Source: Methylobacter sp. (GTDB lineage Bacteria > Pseudomonadota > Gammaproteobacteria > Methylococcales > Methylomonadaceae). Taken from it: DNA of 64,000 bases. Below the pieces are notes generated by a model. It was not told where the DNA came from and did not search any database. It saw only the letters and a list, made by a program, of their open reading frames with translations. The position numbers and the translations under genes are program-made. The stretch lies in assembly GCA_030653985.1 (NCBI GenBank), contig JAURYJ010000021.1, positions 1-64,000 on the forward strand. The letters run 5' to 3'. Numbering within the stretch: position 1 is the first letter of the stretch; every line of letters begins with the position of its first letter. Shown here one piece after another: positions 36,319-46,395 of this stretch.

Positions 36319-37317
36319 TTACTCACCCACCGCAGCTTCAATAAACGGCCTGAACGCCGTCCTTATATCACGCACTTTCTGGCTGGCACAGAGTTCAGTG
36401 CCAGCCGATGATTCCCAACAGCGAATGTTGAGGAAAAGCTGCTGTTTTTTGTTTTCATCTTCTATTTTTGAAATCGCCAAGCTCAGGTCGCTGTCGGTTG
36501 CCGGTGCCCTGCCCAGAATCAATTTGTCAGTATCGGTATCAATCGGTGTTGTGGCATGCGTTTTGATGAACTCATGCGCGCTCATCCAGGCCTTTACGCA
36601 AAGCTCATCAGTCCGGCAGGTGTATAAACCCATGTCATCGGCGACTTTATTCTCTGCAATCTTGTCAGATTCTTTAGAGGGGTCTTTATGGTCCCGGGTT
36701 AAAAATGTAAAACGTTCGATGTCCACTTCAAATTCGGCCTTGGCCCGATTCTTTTTTTCGATCTGTTTGTTTATTTCGGCATAAGCGACTTGTATCTGTG
36801 CTTCTGTTTGTTTGATGTCACTCAGCAAATCTTTTGTTATTTTTTTGCCGTTACGTTCGAGTTCTGCGGCTTTCTTTTGCTGTATTCCCAGTTGATTTTC
36901 TACCCGTTTTAAATTGCCCTGAGCCACGTTTCGTTGAGCATCCAGAGACTGTAGGGTTGCGTAAATGCTCTCTTCCATGTCTTTCACGTTACGGAAGGTG
37001 CTGAGCAGCACTTTGTCGTTAGCTTGTTGCTGAGCGATAATTTTTTCCTGAGCTTTTTTCAGGGTACTCAGTCGTTCATCCATCGCCTGCTGTTCTTTTG
37101 TTTTTGCCTGTTCGGTAACACCAATAGACTGGCCTTTTTTGTTTAGCGATTCTCGCCGATATTGAGACTGTTCCGGCGGAACCTGATCGGAGAAAATGGT
37201 TTCGCCATTTTCATTTACCCAACGGTACATTTTTTTGGCAAGTGCAGACTGCTGGCTGCCACATAAAAAAAGAAAACAAACCAGAAAAATACTGGCTAAA
37301 AAATTGCGTGTTTGCAT
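36319..37317 (-). CDS. DUF4124 domain-containing exported protein with coiled coil
   Basis: A 332-residue protein with a signal peptide (MQTRNFLASIFLVCFLFLCG, cleavage near SALAKK) followed by the short DUF4124 domain (MYRWVNENGETIFSDQVPPEQS). Residues about 80-210 are charged and heptad-like, probably a long coiled coil. A C-terminal part with four cysteines (YTCRTDELCVKAW, RCWESSAGTELC) may be disulfide-bonded in the periplasm. Function unknown. Similar DUF4124 proteins are common and multicopy in gammaproteobacteria. It is separate from the yggT-proC unit. Confidence 0.8.
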   Translation of the reverse strand: MQTRNFLASIFLVCFLFLCGSQQSALAKKMYRWVNENGETIFSDQVPPEQSQYRRESLNKKGQSIGVTEQAKTKEQQAMDERLSTLKKAQEKIIAQQQANDKVLLSTFRNVKDMEESIYATLQSLDAQRNVAQGNLKRVENQLGIQQKKAAELERNGKKITKDLLSDIKQTEAQIQVAYAEINKQIEKKNRAKAEFEVDIERFTFLTRDHKDPSKESDKIAENKVADDMGLYTCRTDELCVKAWMSAHEFIKTHATTPIDTDTDKLILGRAPATDSDLSLAISKIEDENKKQQLFLNIRCWESSAGTELCASQKVRDIRTAFRPFIEAAVGE

Positions 37318-37639
37318 GGCTGAGGTGTGGTTTTTTCCAGGAAAAATAAATGATAGGGCAAAGATAGCAGATATTGAAGGAACAGGCGAAAGGCAAAAGG
37401 TGCAAACTTCCTTTAGGCATGGCTATCTACACAAGTTAAATTGTAGGGGCGATCCGGCAAATAACTTGTGTAGATAGCTATGCTTTAGGGCGGGGAGGAT
37501 CTCAAAGAGATATCGATATATCGAATTCCAGAGCATCTGACAGAGAAGGTAACTTCTTGGACGAACTCATGGTGATGCGTTTTCTTGGGTTGAACAGGCA
37601 GCTTCTGCGTCAAAACGCGATGTTGCCAGCGGTACCCGT
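37318..37639. other. 322-bp gene-free stretch with a 22-bp inverted repeat
   Basis: No coding region is supported. It holds an AAGGCGAAAGG-type repeat (37383-37402) and a 22-bp inverted repeat with one mismatch: GCATGGCTATCTACACAAGT at 37417 and ACTTGTGTAGATAGCTATGC ending 37483, spaced by 23 bp. The remainder includes GATATCGATATATCGAATTC but no recognisable gene, tRNA or attachment site. Confidence 0.6.
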
Positions 37640-38215
37640 TTAACCAATCAAATTGGCTAATTGATGCAGCGGCGGCAGCACCACCATTTTTGCCAGTTGC
37701 AATAGCATTAACGCGGCTAAAGGCGACAAGTCAATGCCGCCCAGATCGGGAATGAATTTGCGGCAAAGATCAAGCACAGGCTCGGTCAGACTGTTCAAGA
37801 TAGACGATGCGGCATTAAACGAGCCGGGATTCAGCCAGCTGAGAATGGCTCTGGCAAATACAGCATAGATGAAGATATTGATCAGCAACGAAACCAGCTG
37901 GGTCAACGATAAAATCGTCAATGCGCCGATACTGATAGCGACGCCCTTCAGCAGTAATATGGAAAAATCGGCCAGCATTTGCAGGCCAAAGACCAGAACC
38001 AGCGACGACGTATCTATTTTTCCGATAGACGGAACAAAGCGGCGTAGCAGTTTTAACGGCGGGTGCGTCACTTTGACCAGAAACTGGGAAATTGGGTTGT
38101 AAAAATCGGCGCCGCACCATTGCAATAAAAAGCGCAGTAACACCGCTAAAATATACAGAGAAAACAGCGAATCGATGATAAAAATAGCCGGATCGGCCAT
38201 GTAGCTTGAACCCAT
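37640..38215 (-). CDS. YggT family membrane protein
   Basis: A 191-residue protein with two YggT repeats, each with two hydrophobic helices (IIDSLFSLYILAVLLRFLLQW and LLINIFIYAVFARAILSWLNP) followed by the amphipathic segments PLKLLRRFVPSIGKIDTSSL and PVLDLCRKFIPDLGGIDLSPL. The role is uncertain, with links to osmotic shock and cell division. The start codon overlaps the proC stop (TAATG), so translation is coupled to proC, the usual neighbour. Confidence 0.92.
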   Translation of the reverse strand: MGSSYMADPAIFIIDSLFSLYILAVLLRFLLQWCGADFYNPISQFLVKVTHPPLKLLRRFVPSIGKIDTSSLVLVFGLQMLADFSILLLKGVAISIGALTILSLTQLVSLLINIFIYAVFARAILSWLNPGSFNAASSILNSLTEPVLDLCRKFIPDLGGIDLSPLAALMLLQLAKMVVLPPLHQLANLIG

Positions 38216-39042
38216 TAGAAATTCTCCATTTGTTTAGACATTTCAATAGAACGGTCTCGTGCCGCATGTAAGGCTTTTGACACCAGCTCGGTAAAACCGC
38301 CTTGCTCAAACGTTTCTATAGCCTGCTGGGTCGTGCCGCCGGGAGAGGTGACGCGCTTGCGTAACTGTTCCGGCGATTCGGCCGATTCCAGCGCTATTTT
38401 GGCCGCGCCCAATGCCGTCTGTTGTACCAGTAAACGCGCGGTCTGTTCGCTCAAACCCAGTTCCAATGCGGCTTTTTCCATGGCTTCCATCAGCAGAAAA
38501 TAATAGGCGGGGCCGCTGCCGGAAACGGCGGTCACCGCGTCCAACTCGGCTTCATCGTTAACCCACAACGCAATGCCGACCGACCGTAAGATGTTTTCCG
38601 CCAGATCGCGTTGCTCAGCCGTCACCTTGTCGTTGGCATGCAAGGCGGTAGCGCCGGTCAATACCAGCGCCGGAGTGTTGGGCATGCAACGCACTATCGC
38701 GGTATCCGCGCCTAACCAGCGGCTTAAACTGTTCTGGTTTATACCGGCGGCAATAGAAACCACCAGTGATTTTTTTTGCTGAATTAGCGCGGCAACGCTT
38801 TGTGCCACGGCGCTCAGTGTCTGCGGCTTGACCGCTAAAACCACGACATCGACCGCATTGATGATGTCGTCATTGTTAATCGAAGTATTAATGTGCAGTT
38901 GTTTCGCCAGGTCAGTCAGCGTGTCCGGGTTAATATCCGACACCCAAATCTGCTCCGGTGTATGGCCGCTGGCAATCAATCCGCTAATCAGACTGGATGC
39001 CATATTACCGCCGCCGATAAATCCTATTTTATGTATTTTCAT
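38215..39042 (-). CDS. proC: Pyrroline-5-carboxylate reductase
   Basis: Last step of proline synthesis, NAD(P)H-dependent. The 275 residues show the Rossmann motif IGFIGGGNMASSLISGLIASG, VVLAVKPQ, CMPNTPALVLTGATAL, and the signature VTAVSGSGPAYYFLLMEAMEKAALELG with SPGGTTQQAIETFE. First gene of proC-yggT. The usual upstream yggS is absent; instead a divergent radical SAM gene starts at 39167. Confidence 0.96.
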   Translation of the reverse strand: MKIHKIGFIGGGNMASSLISGLIASGHTPEQIWVSDINPDTLTDLAKQLHINTSINNDDIINAVDVVVLAVKPQTLSAVAQSVAALIQQKKSLVVSIAAGINQNSLSRWLGADTAIVRCMPNTPALVLTGATALHANDKVTAEQRDLAENILRSVGIALWVNDEAELDAVTAVSGSGPAYYFLLMEAMEKAALELGLSEQTARLLVQQTALGAAKIALESAESPEQLRKRVTSPGGTTQQAIETFEQGGFTELVSKALHAARDRSIEMSKQMENF

Positions 39043-39166
39043 GCTGGTTAATGTGTTGGTTGAGTTGAAAGTATTTTACCCTATATAAGGTCGGCATAAT
39101 AAATCACAAGGCTTTTGATCTGGCAAGCTGTGCTACATTAGCCGTACCAAACGATAAACAGAACTT

Positions 39167-40159
39167 ATGATTGAAACCATTTATATAGAACAAGCTATCT
39201 TGCAGCACCCACGTGTTGTCGATATTGTGGCGCGATTTCCCCAAGCCAGAAAAATAACCTGTGGCCGTTACGGCGAAGTGTTTAACCCCAAAGCGCAAAA
39301 CTTTCGCCTGCAAAAGCAACAGCCTGCCTTGATATTGGCGGAAAAATATAAAAACTTTGCGCTGCCTGCTCCGCCGGGTTACGGCATCGGGGCGACAAGA
39401 AATTATTATTTCTCGCACATGCTCAACTGTCTGTACGATTGCCGTTACTGTTTTTTACAGGGCATGTATCAGTCGGCCAATTACCTGCTGTTTGTCAATT
39501 ACGAGGATTTCCAACAAGACATCCGCCAACTCTGTGCCGAATCACCGGACGAAAACCTGCATTTTTTTTCCGGCTACGATTGCGACAGCTTGGCTTTGGA
39601 GCCGGTAACCCGGTTTGCCGAGCAGTTTTTGCCGTTTTTTGCCACACTGCCCAATGCCTGGCTGGAACTAAGAACCAAAAGCACCCAGGTCAGAAGCCTG
39701 TTAAACCGCGAACCCTTGCCACGATGTATCGTGGCGTTCAGTCTGTCCCCGGATGAAATAGCCGCAAAAGTCGAGGACAAAGCCCCATCGGTACAGCGGC
39801 GTCTGGATGCATTGGTCAAATTGCAGCAACAAGGCTGGCAAATCGGACTGCGCTTCGATCCGTTGCTTTATCAAAAAGGCTATCAACAGCAGTATCGGCA
39901 ATTATTCGAGCAGGTTTTTTCCCGTATCGATCTAAACCTGTTGCACTCGGTCAGTCTGGGTGTATTCAGACTGCCGGAGAATTTCTTTAAAAAGGTACAG
40001 AAACTTTATCCCGAAGAAAAACTTTTTGCAGGCCCCTTGGTGAGTCAACAAGGGATGGTGTCGTATAAACAAGAACTGGAGCAGGAGATGATGCATTACT
40101 GCAGCGAACAAATCTTAACTTACATACCATCCGACAAATTTTTTCCATGCACGCTATAA
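39167..40159 (+). CDS. Spore-photoproduct-lyase-like radical SAM protein
   Basis: A 330-residue protein of the SPL family. The [4Fe-4S] motif CLYDCRYCFLQG (CxxxCxxC) lies near residue 87. Other family features are GRYGEVFNPKAQNFRLQKQQ, SGYDCDSLALEPVT, ELRTKSTQVRSLL and GLRFDPLLY. Spore photoproduct lyases reverse the 5-thyminyl-dihydrothymine dimer; in non-sporulating bacteria the substrate of these homologues is not known, though DNA or nucleic-acid repair is likely. It overlaps the following SDR gene by 13 bp, so the two are an operon. Confidence 0.87.
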   Translation: MIETIYIEQAILQHPRVVDIVARFPQARKITCGRYGEVFNPKAQNFRLQKQQPALILAEKYKNFALPAPPGYGIGATRNYYFSHMLNCLYDCRYCFLQGMYQSANYLLFVNYEDFQQDIRQLCAESPDENLHFFSGYDCDSLALEPVTRFAEQFLPFFATLPNAWLELRTKSTQVRSLLNREPLPRCIVAFSLSPDEIAAKVEDKAPSVQRRLDALVKLQQQGWQIGLRFDPLLYQKGYQQQYRQLFEQVFSRIDLNLLHSVSLGVFRLPENFFKKVQKLYPEEKLFAGPLVSQQGMVSYKQELEQEMMHYCSEQILTYIPSDKFFPCTL

Positions 40160-40863
40160 AACGTACCATTCTGGTGACCGGGGCCAGCTCCGGCATAGGC
40201 CGAGCCATCGCCAGGAATTTATTGCAACAGGGGCATCGGGTGCTCGGCGTATCCCGCGATAGCGCCAAGTTTATCCGACCGATGGATAACTTCACTCCCG
40301 TGCAACTGGATTTAAGCCGGTTAACCGATATAGCGCAAAAAATCGGCGAACTGGAACAAGCCTTTCCCGAAATCGATGCGGTGGTTTTTTGTGCGGGGAG
40401 AGGACAGTTCGGCTCAATAGAGGAGTTTTCCTACGCTCAAATTGAAGAGCTGATGACGCTAAACTTTACCAGCCAGGCCTTTTTGGTGAAAGCGTTACTG
40501 CCTGCGTTAAAACGTAAAGAGCACAGCGATTTGATTTTTATCGGCTCGGAAGCCGCCTTAAAAGGCAGCCGCAAAGGGGCGATGTATTGCGCCAGCAAGT
40601 TTGCGCTGCGCGGTTTTACCCAAGCCTTGCGCGACGAATGCGGCAAAAGCAAGGTGCGGGTTTGTCTGATTAATCCCGGCATGGTCAAAACGGCATTTTT
40701 TGAACAACTGTCTTTTGAGCCGGGCGACGACGATAGCCATTTTATAAAGCCGGAAGATGTCGCCGAAGCCGTCTCCTACGTGCTTAATTCGCGTGCCCAT
40801 ATTGTGATTGATGAAATCAATCTGAGTCCTTTGAACAAGGTTGTGAAGTTTAAAAAATCATGA
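40147..40863 (+). CDS. Short-chain dehydrogenase/reductase
   Basis: A 238-residue classical SDR: LVTGASSGIGRAIARN at the N-terminus, FCAGRG in place of NNAG, and YCASKFALRGFTQALRDE with the catalytic Tyr and Lys. Substrate unknown. Its start lies inside the end of the SPL-like gene, an arrangement I take as a conserved pair. Downstream is a family A palindrome. Confidence 0.85.
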   Translation: MHAIKRTILVTGASSGIGRAIARNLLQQGHRVLGVSRDSAKFIRPMDNFTPVQLDLSRLTDIAQKIGELEQAFPEIDAVVFCAGRGQFGSIEEFSYAQIEELMTLNFTSQAFLVKALLPALKRKEHSDLIFIGSEAALKGSRKGAMYCASKFALRGFTQALRDECGKSKVRVCLINPGMVKTAFFEQLSFEPGDDDSHFIKPEDVAEAVSYVLNSRAHIVIDEINLSPLNKVVKFKKS

Positions 40864-40911
40864 CCTCGCTTCCTCGAAGATGGCATCACTGCTATTAAGG
40901 GCTAGTTGTCA

Positions 40912-40969
40912 GGTGGGCGCGAATTCATTCGCGCTTTTAACCTACCGCGCGAATGAATTCGCGCCCACA
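40912..40969. repeat. GCGAATGAATTCGCG palindromic repeat, family A, copy 2
   Basis: GGTGGGCGCGAATTCATTCG and CGAATGAATTCGCGCCCAC with a TTTTAACCTACCG centre. The centre equals that of copy 3 (51005-51064). Located between the convergent SDR gene and ectD, where it could end both transcripts. Confidence 0.8.
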
Positions 40970-41053
40970 ACACGGGTTAAATTATCACTTTCTTTTCAGT
41001 CTACCTTAATGGTACTGGCGCGGAAGAGCGAATAAGTTGTTCAGATAGCTACG

Positions 41054-42004
41054 CTACTCATCAAAGGTGAATTGAACCGTTTGCGGGACAAGGGCTTGAA
41101 TACGCTGCCTGGTGCAAATGTATTCAGGGCGCGGCGGATTAGTAGAGAACGGCTCTGCAACCCGATTACTCAGCGCATTATAGACAAAAAAGACATTTGA
41201 CCGGGGGTAAGGCGTGATATTGCTGTTAGATCCATGCATAACATTGCAATCAAAAATAATCACACTGCCCGGCTTACCGGTCGCCACCACAATCTTTCCG
41301 CCTTTTTCCAGCATTTGTTGAAGAGACGCGTCGCTAGGAATACCGTATTCCTGTTTTTTAAGCGATGACTTGTAGTGCTCGGCAGGCGTATCGCCCTCAC
41401 ACACGGCATAGTCTTGATGAGAATGAGGAATCATCATCAGTGGGCCATTGTGCGGATAATTTTCGGTCAGCGTAATCGACATACTTAACGCACGCATTCT
41501 GGGCATACCATCTTCAACATGCCAGGTTTCAAAATCGGAATGCCAATAAAATTCCTTGCCACGAAACTCCGGTTTGTAATTAACCCGTGACTGATGAATA
41601 TAGACTTCATCACCCAGTAGATATTGCGCTAAACCGGCCAGACGAACATCCGAAGCCAATTTTTTAAAGAGCGTATTGTTTTGATGCACATTGAAGATTG
41701 ACCGAATATCGCCACTCCCGGACTCAGTAATGGTTTCTTCAGACGCTTTACGAAGGTCATCATTTCTCATGCTTTCAAGCTCTTGCTGAAAACAGCGCGC
41801 CTCTTTTTCAGTAAAAACGCCTTCCAGAACCAGAAATCCTTGCTGTTCGTACTGTTTAACAAGTTCGTTATCTATCGGACTATGACTGGCAGTTTCCGCA
41901 TAGAGAACCGGATCTTGCCGATGAATCAATTGCGCGGTTTTACCGCCACGGGATGGATAAAAATCTTTAGCCTGATTCCAATTCTGCTTATCGTTAACGC
42001 TCAT
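41054..42004 (-). CDS. ectD: Ectoine 5-hydroxylase
   Basis: A 316-residue non-heme Fe(II)/2-oxoglutarate dioxygenase that converts ectoine to 5-hydroxyectoine. The EctD signature FYWHSDFETWHVEDGMPRMR is complete and contains the His and Asp iron ligands; the distal His lies in VMHGSNSNITPYPR. The N-terminal DFYPSRGG segment also fits. It is the fourth gene of ectA-ectB-ectC-ectD, 33 bp after ectC. Production of hydroxyectoine implies protection against both salt and heat or desiccation. Confidence 0.95.
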   Translation of the reverse strand: MSVNDKQNWNQAKDFYPSRGGKTAQLIHRQDPVLYAETASHSPIDNELVKQYEQQGFLVLEGVFTEKEARCFQQELESMRNDDLRKASEETITESGSGDIRSIFNVHQNNTLFKKLASDVRLAGLAQYLLGDEVYIHQSRVNYKPEFRGKEFYWHSDFETWHVEDGMPRMRALSMSITLTENYPHNGPLMMIPHSHQDYAVCEGDTPAEHYKSSLKKQEYGIPSDASLQQMLEKGGKIVVATGKPGSVIIFDCNVMHGSNSNITPYPRSNVFFVYNALSNRVAEPFSTNPPRPEYICTRQRIQALVPQTVQFTFDE

Positions 42005-42037
42005 GGTGAATATTTCCGCCTCTATAAATTTAATCGC

Positions 42038-42442
42038 TTAGTCGGCAACGGCCTCTGAAATCAACTCATAGGCGCCATCAGCATTATGTACTTCCTTACC
42101 GCTCAAAGGCGGATTAAACACACAGGCCAGTTTCATTTCCTTAAAAGCACGCAATATATGCTTATCGTGTTTATCCAGGATATAAATCGTACCCGGAGTA
42201 ATGGCCTGTTTGTGACCGTCAGCCAGGGTTTCAACCTCACCTTCCCCGGAAATACAGTAGACAGATTCCAGATGATGTTGGTAATGCATCTGAAAATCAG
42301 CGCCCTGGTAAATCGTGGTGATATGAAAGGAAAACCCCATATTGTCATCTTTCAATAACAACCGGGTACTTTCCCAGTTGCCATCCGGCGAGACGATACG
42401 GCGTCCGGTTTTTTCAGCGTCGGGTAATGTTCTCACTATCAT
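42038..42442 (-). CDS. ectC: L-ectoine synthase
   Basis: A 134-residue cupin enzyme that cyclises N-gamma-acetyl-diaminobutyrate to ectoine. Marks are [46 protein letters not shown] (metal site), [16 protein letters not shown] and [14 protein letters not shown]. Length is typical. It is separated from ectB by 148 bp containing a small palindrome (42531-42553), a larger gap than usual in ect operons. Confidence 0.96.
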   Translation of the reverse strand: MIVRTLPDAEKTGRRIVSPDGNWESTRLLLKDDNMGFSFHITTIYQGADFQMHYQHHLESVYCISGEGEVETLADGHKQAITPGTIYILDKHDKHILRAFKEMKLACVFNPPLSGKEVHNADGAYELISEAVAD

Positions 42443-42530
42443 GATTATGCCTTGTTTTGATAGGGTAAAAGCGAGTGGGTTATTTTTCGCGGTAAGAAAT
42501 GGAAATTAAATAACTCAAGCCTTTGTACAA

Positions 42531-42553
42531 TAGGCGACCGACCGGTCGCCCTA
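42531..42553. repeat. GGCGACCGACCGGTCGCC palindrome between ectB and ectC
   Basis: TAGGCGACCGACCGGTCGCC followed by CTA: an 8-bp-arm palindrome. The same design, GTAGGGGCGACCGGCTGGTC and GCCC, is found in frame inside the large gene at 59287-59310. In RNA it would form a hairpin between ectB and ectC and might tune their ratio. Confidence 0.65.
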
Positions 42554-42590
42554 CCATTTATCGCGTATTCACGTTATTTGGATTTCAGAC

Positions 42591-43913
<1,323 letters not shown>

Positions 43914-43939
43914 TTAATCAAGACGTCCACAACGAGGTA

Positions 43940-44440
43940 TTATTTGATAGGGCCGATCCTGACCAACATTTCCGTGTCATGTTCATTGTCAAAATGCTGT
44001 TCACGATCAAACATCACCGATGTATTGAGTTCCGCTTTCAGCTTATTTGCCAAGCCCTGAAATAGCGCCCATGAAGCCTGATTCGACGCGGTAATGGTCG
44101 TTTCAAGATAGCTAACATTGCTGCATTGAGCTTGTAACCGGATGTTTTGCAACATTCTGGTTGCCAGTCCTTGGCCCCGGGCTTTCTCCCCCACAGCCAC
44201 TTGCCAGATAAACAAGGTGTCAGGGCGATCCGGAATAAGATAACCAGAGATAAATCCCATCAATTCGCCCTGACAGACAGCAGCAATTGAGGTGCCTGCA
44301 AAATGACTGCATTGCAATAAATTGCAATACATGGAATTGGGATCTAAGGGTGGACATTGATTAACCAGCTTGAATACTGATGCAGCATCTTCTGGCAAAG
44401 GTGGGCGTAATTCTATTGTTAAATGCGTAGTTTTAGACAT
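43940..44440 (-). CDS. ectA: L-2,4-diaminobutyrate N-gamma-acetyltransferase
   Basis: A 166-residue GNAT acetyltransferase. The family marks are LRPPLPEDAASVFKLVNQCPPLDPNSMYCNLLQCSHFAGTS-like N-terminal part, FIWQVAVGEKARGQGLATRML (acetyl-CoA loop RGQGLA) and ETTITASNQASWALF. It heads ectABCD. The ribosome binding site GAGG is only one base from the ATG at 44440, unusually close; no better start was found. An inverted repeat upstream (44465-44486) is a candidate operator. No ask (aspartokinase) or ectR-type regulator gene adjoins it. Confidence 0.95.
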   Translation of the reverse strand: MSKTTHLTIELRPPLPEDAASVFKLVNQCPPLDPNSMYCNLLQCSHFAGTSIAAVCQGELMGFISGYLIPDRPDTLFIWQVAVGEKARGQGLATRMLQNIRLQAQCSNVSYLETTITASNQASWALFQGLANKLKAELNTSVMFDREQHFDNEHDTEMLVRIGPIK

Positions 44441-45189
44441 GCCTCATATTGGTATATAGTTAATATTGTTTTTAGTATTAAACAATTATCAATAGAGATT
44501 GTAGCTATTTAAAAGTGACTCGCTGAATCCTGTGTACTCAATAGACAGGAACTATTATATAATCAACATTAAATATAAAAAACTCAAATTAACTTATTCA
44601 TTTGTTATGTAATAATAAACCTATAACTCATGATATTTATATTTAATTTCAAGCACATATGATACATATACGGCAGCGCTTTGCAGTATCTATATTGCGA
44701 ACATTAACCTAATGAATAGCCAAAAAAATCTATCACGTTTTTTCTTAATACCAGAAACATACTACACGAATAAAATACATTGTCTAGGACAAAAACCCAT
44801 AATAAATCCGATATACAACTAGAATATATTAAAAAATCAATGATTTTTTTCAGGCTTGTCGATAAAAAATACGCCGATTAAACCAGCTTAATTCAGCCAA
44901 AAAGTACTCGGCCACATAACACCTTATCGGTCCATGTAACGGGGGATACGAAGGATTTTCAATTTGTGTTTGGCGCAGCGCCAGTCGTACAAATTCATCA
45001 GGAAAAATGTGGGTTGGGTTGCCAGAAATACGGCAATGTAATCTACGCAGCTAGGTTTGATGATAAAGAGGAAAATAGGGGAAATCAAAGGCACATGATG
45101 ACATCTGTGCCGTAAAGGCAACCAGACGATCGCCTTTAACGATGGAACTTGTTGCTCCGACAGTCTCAAGGACTGCCGGTAAAAATCAA
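44441..45189. other. 749-bp A+T-rich gene-free stretch upstream of ectA
   Basis: Apart from the ect control region I see no supported gene. The part 44490-44880 is very A+T rich with no open frame of note. The part 44880-45185 is less A+T rich and open for about 80 codons on the minus strand, but the frame has no ribosome binding site and no recognisable motif. It may be a decayed gene or a long leader. No tRNA or hairpin-rich RNA is evident. Confidence 0.5.
44465..44486. promoter_or_regulatory. Candidate ect promoter/operator
   Basis: ATTGTTT at 44465-44471 and AAACAAT at 44480-44486 form an exact 7-bp inverted repeat 25 bp upstream of the ectA start. On the minus strand TTGATA lies just upstream with a 17-bp spacer to ACAATA, a weak sigma-70-like pair, so the palindrome would overlap the promoter. 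In methanotrophs the MarR-type EctR binds a palindrome at the ect promoter; that this site is such an operator is inference. Confidence 0.35.
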
Positions 45190-45690
45190 TTAATTTGGCA
45201 AGGCAGCTAATTTTTGTTGAACTTGAGCCGTGACATCAATTTGGTCGCTGGCATAAATAACACCATCAGTAAGCAGCAAATCATAGCTTTGATCTTTGGC
45301 TATGCCGCGAATAACTTCAACAATACGATTTTGCAACTTACCCAATTCTTCATTACGACGAACATTAAAATCTTCACTAAATTCTTGTTGAGCTCTTTTT
45401 GCATCCCTTTTCTTGTTGAGGATGTCTCTTTCCATATTTGTTCGCTCTGACGCACCCATTACCGCAGAATCTTTAGCTATTCTATCATCCATGCTTTGAA
45501 TTTCTTTTTGCTGAGCAACTAACTGCTTATCGCGCGGTGAAAACTCTTGTTCCAATCGTTTTTTAGCTTTTTCAGCTTGGGGGGCTTTTTCAAGAACGGC
45601 AGGTATATTGACGAAACCAATTTTTAAATCAGCAAAGCTCACATTGGTAATGAGCAACAATCCTAAAAATAGAGCAATTTTCATTTTCAT
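45190..45690 (-). CDS. OmpH/Skp-family periplasmic chaperone-like protein
   Basis: A 166-residue exported protein with a signal peptide (MKMKIALFLGLLLITNVSFA) and the OmpH pattern: DLKIGFVNIPAVLEKAPQAE, a long charged coiled-coil middle (about residues 35-125) and the C-terminal strand YDLLLTDGVIYASDQIDVT. Skp guides outer-membrane proteins in the periplasm. Here it lies outside the usual bamA-lpxD context, so it may be a paralogue rather than the main Skp. It is transcribed alone. Confidence 0.85.
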   Translation of the reverse strand: MKMKIALFLGLLLITNVSFADLKIGFVNIPAVLEKAPQAEKAKKRLEQEFSPRDKQLVAQQKEIQSMDDRIAKDSAVMGASERTNMERDILNKKRDAKRAQQEFSEDFNVRRNEELGKLQNRIVEVIRGIAKDQSYDLLLTDGVIYASDQIDVTAQVQQKLAALPN

Positions 45691-45834
45691 TGTTAAACAG
45701 GTCTCTGGTTGTAGTGAAATAGGGGAAAATAATAAAAAACGTGGACGTTTTGACGAATTATAAGTGGGAGAAGCTATTTAACCAAAAAGATTTAAAAAAA
45801 TGGCCTTGCAGCCTCCGTTTTTGATCCTAAAACG

Positions 45835-45972
45835 TAACGATTCAGCCGTTAAAAAAATAGACCGCAGATGACACGGATAAATAGGATAAACGCTGATACT
45901 TAAGAAAAAAATCTTATTTTCATCTTAAGTATCAGCGTCATCTGCGTTCTATTATATTGATGGCCGAGTAAC
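45835..45972. repeat. Dispersed MITE-like repeat, family E, copy 2
   Basis: Same ends as the copy at 4298-4435: GTAACGATTCAG at the left, ATGGCCGAGTAACT at the right, and the inner arm ATCAGCGTCATCTGCGTTCT. The left inner half differs (CGCAGATGACACGGATAAAT), so the central hairpin has diverged. No coding potential. It lies between ompH and dksA. Confidence 0.7.
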
Positions 45973-45989
45973 TCACTCTAAACCGACTT

Positions 45990-46325
45990 TTATTGCTTAG
46001 CGCCCACCTGACTGGCGCACTTTATACACAGAATGGAATAAGGTATGGCTTTTAATCGCTCCTGACTGATCGGTTGCCCACAAACCTGACACAACCCGTA
46101 TTGGCCCTTATCTATTCTGGCGATAGCCTGCTTGACCATTTCTATTTCCGTTCTGGCCGCATTGCCCAAGCCATCCAAAACCTCATCATTTTCCGCTTGG
46201 GTCGCCTGCTCTTCAAAGTCTTTATCTAAAGGCTCTTTAACATCATGCGTAATCTTAGTCAGTCGATCATCAAGATCTTCCAACATGTCGATTAGACTGT
46301 GGCGCACTTCTTCATATTCTTTCAT
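45990..46325 (-). CDS. DksA/TraR-family zinc-finger transcription factor
   Basis: A 111-residue protein with an N-terminal coiled coil (YEEVRHSLIDMLEDLDDRL and following) and a C-terminal C4 zinc finger CQVCGQPISQERLKAIPYSI...LCIKC. DksA proteins enter the RNA polymerase secondary channel. At 111 residues it is shorter than E. coli DksA (151) and lacks the usual DxxDxA tip sequence, so it is a DksA paralogue or TraR-like member rather than the canonical one. I start at 46325 (MKEYEEVRH), preceded by AGAGGACG; 46361 would add a basic stretch. Confidence 0.85.
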   Translation of the reverse strand: MKEYEEVRHSLIDMLEDLDDRLTKITHDVKEPLDKDFEEQATQAENDEVLDGLGNAARTEIEMVKQAIARIDKGQYGLCQVCGQPISQERLKAIPYSILCIKCASQVGAKQ

Positions 46326-46395
46326 AAAAAACGTCCTCTTTTTGTCCGGCCTTAGTGGCATTTGAATCTTGCTCTATAATAAAGCCGATTTTCAT

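Noticed and set aside
44924..45169. An 81-codon open frame on the minus strand upstream of ompH's downstream side
   Set aside because: No ribosome binding site, no recognisable motif, unusual residue mix; treated as part of the gene-free stretch.
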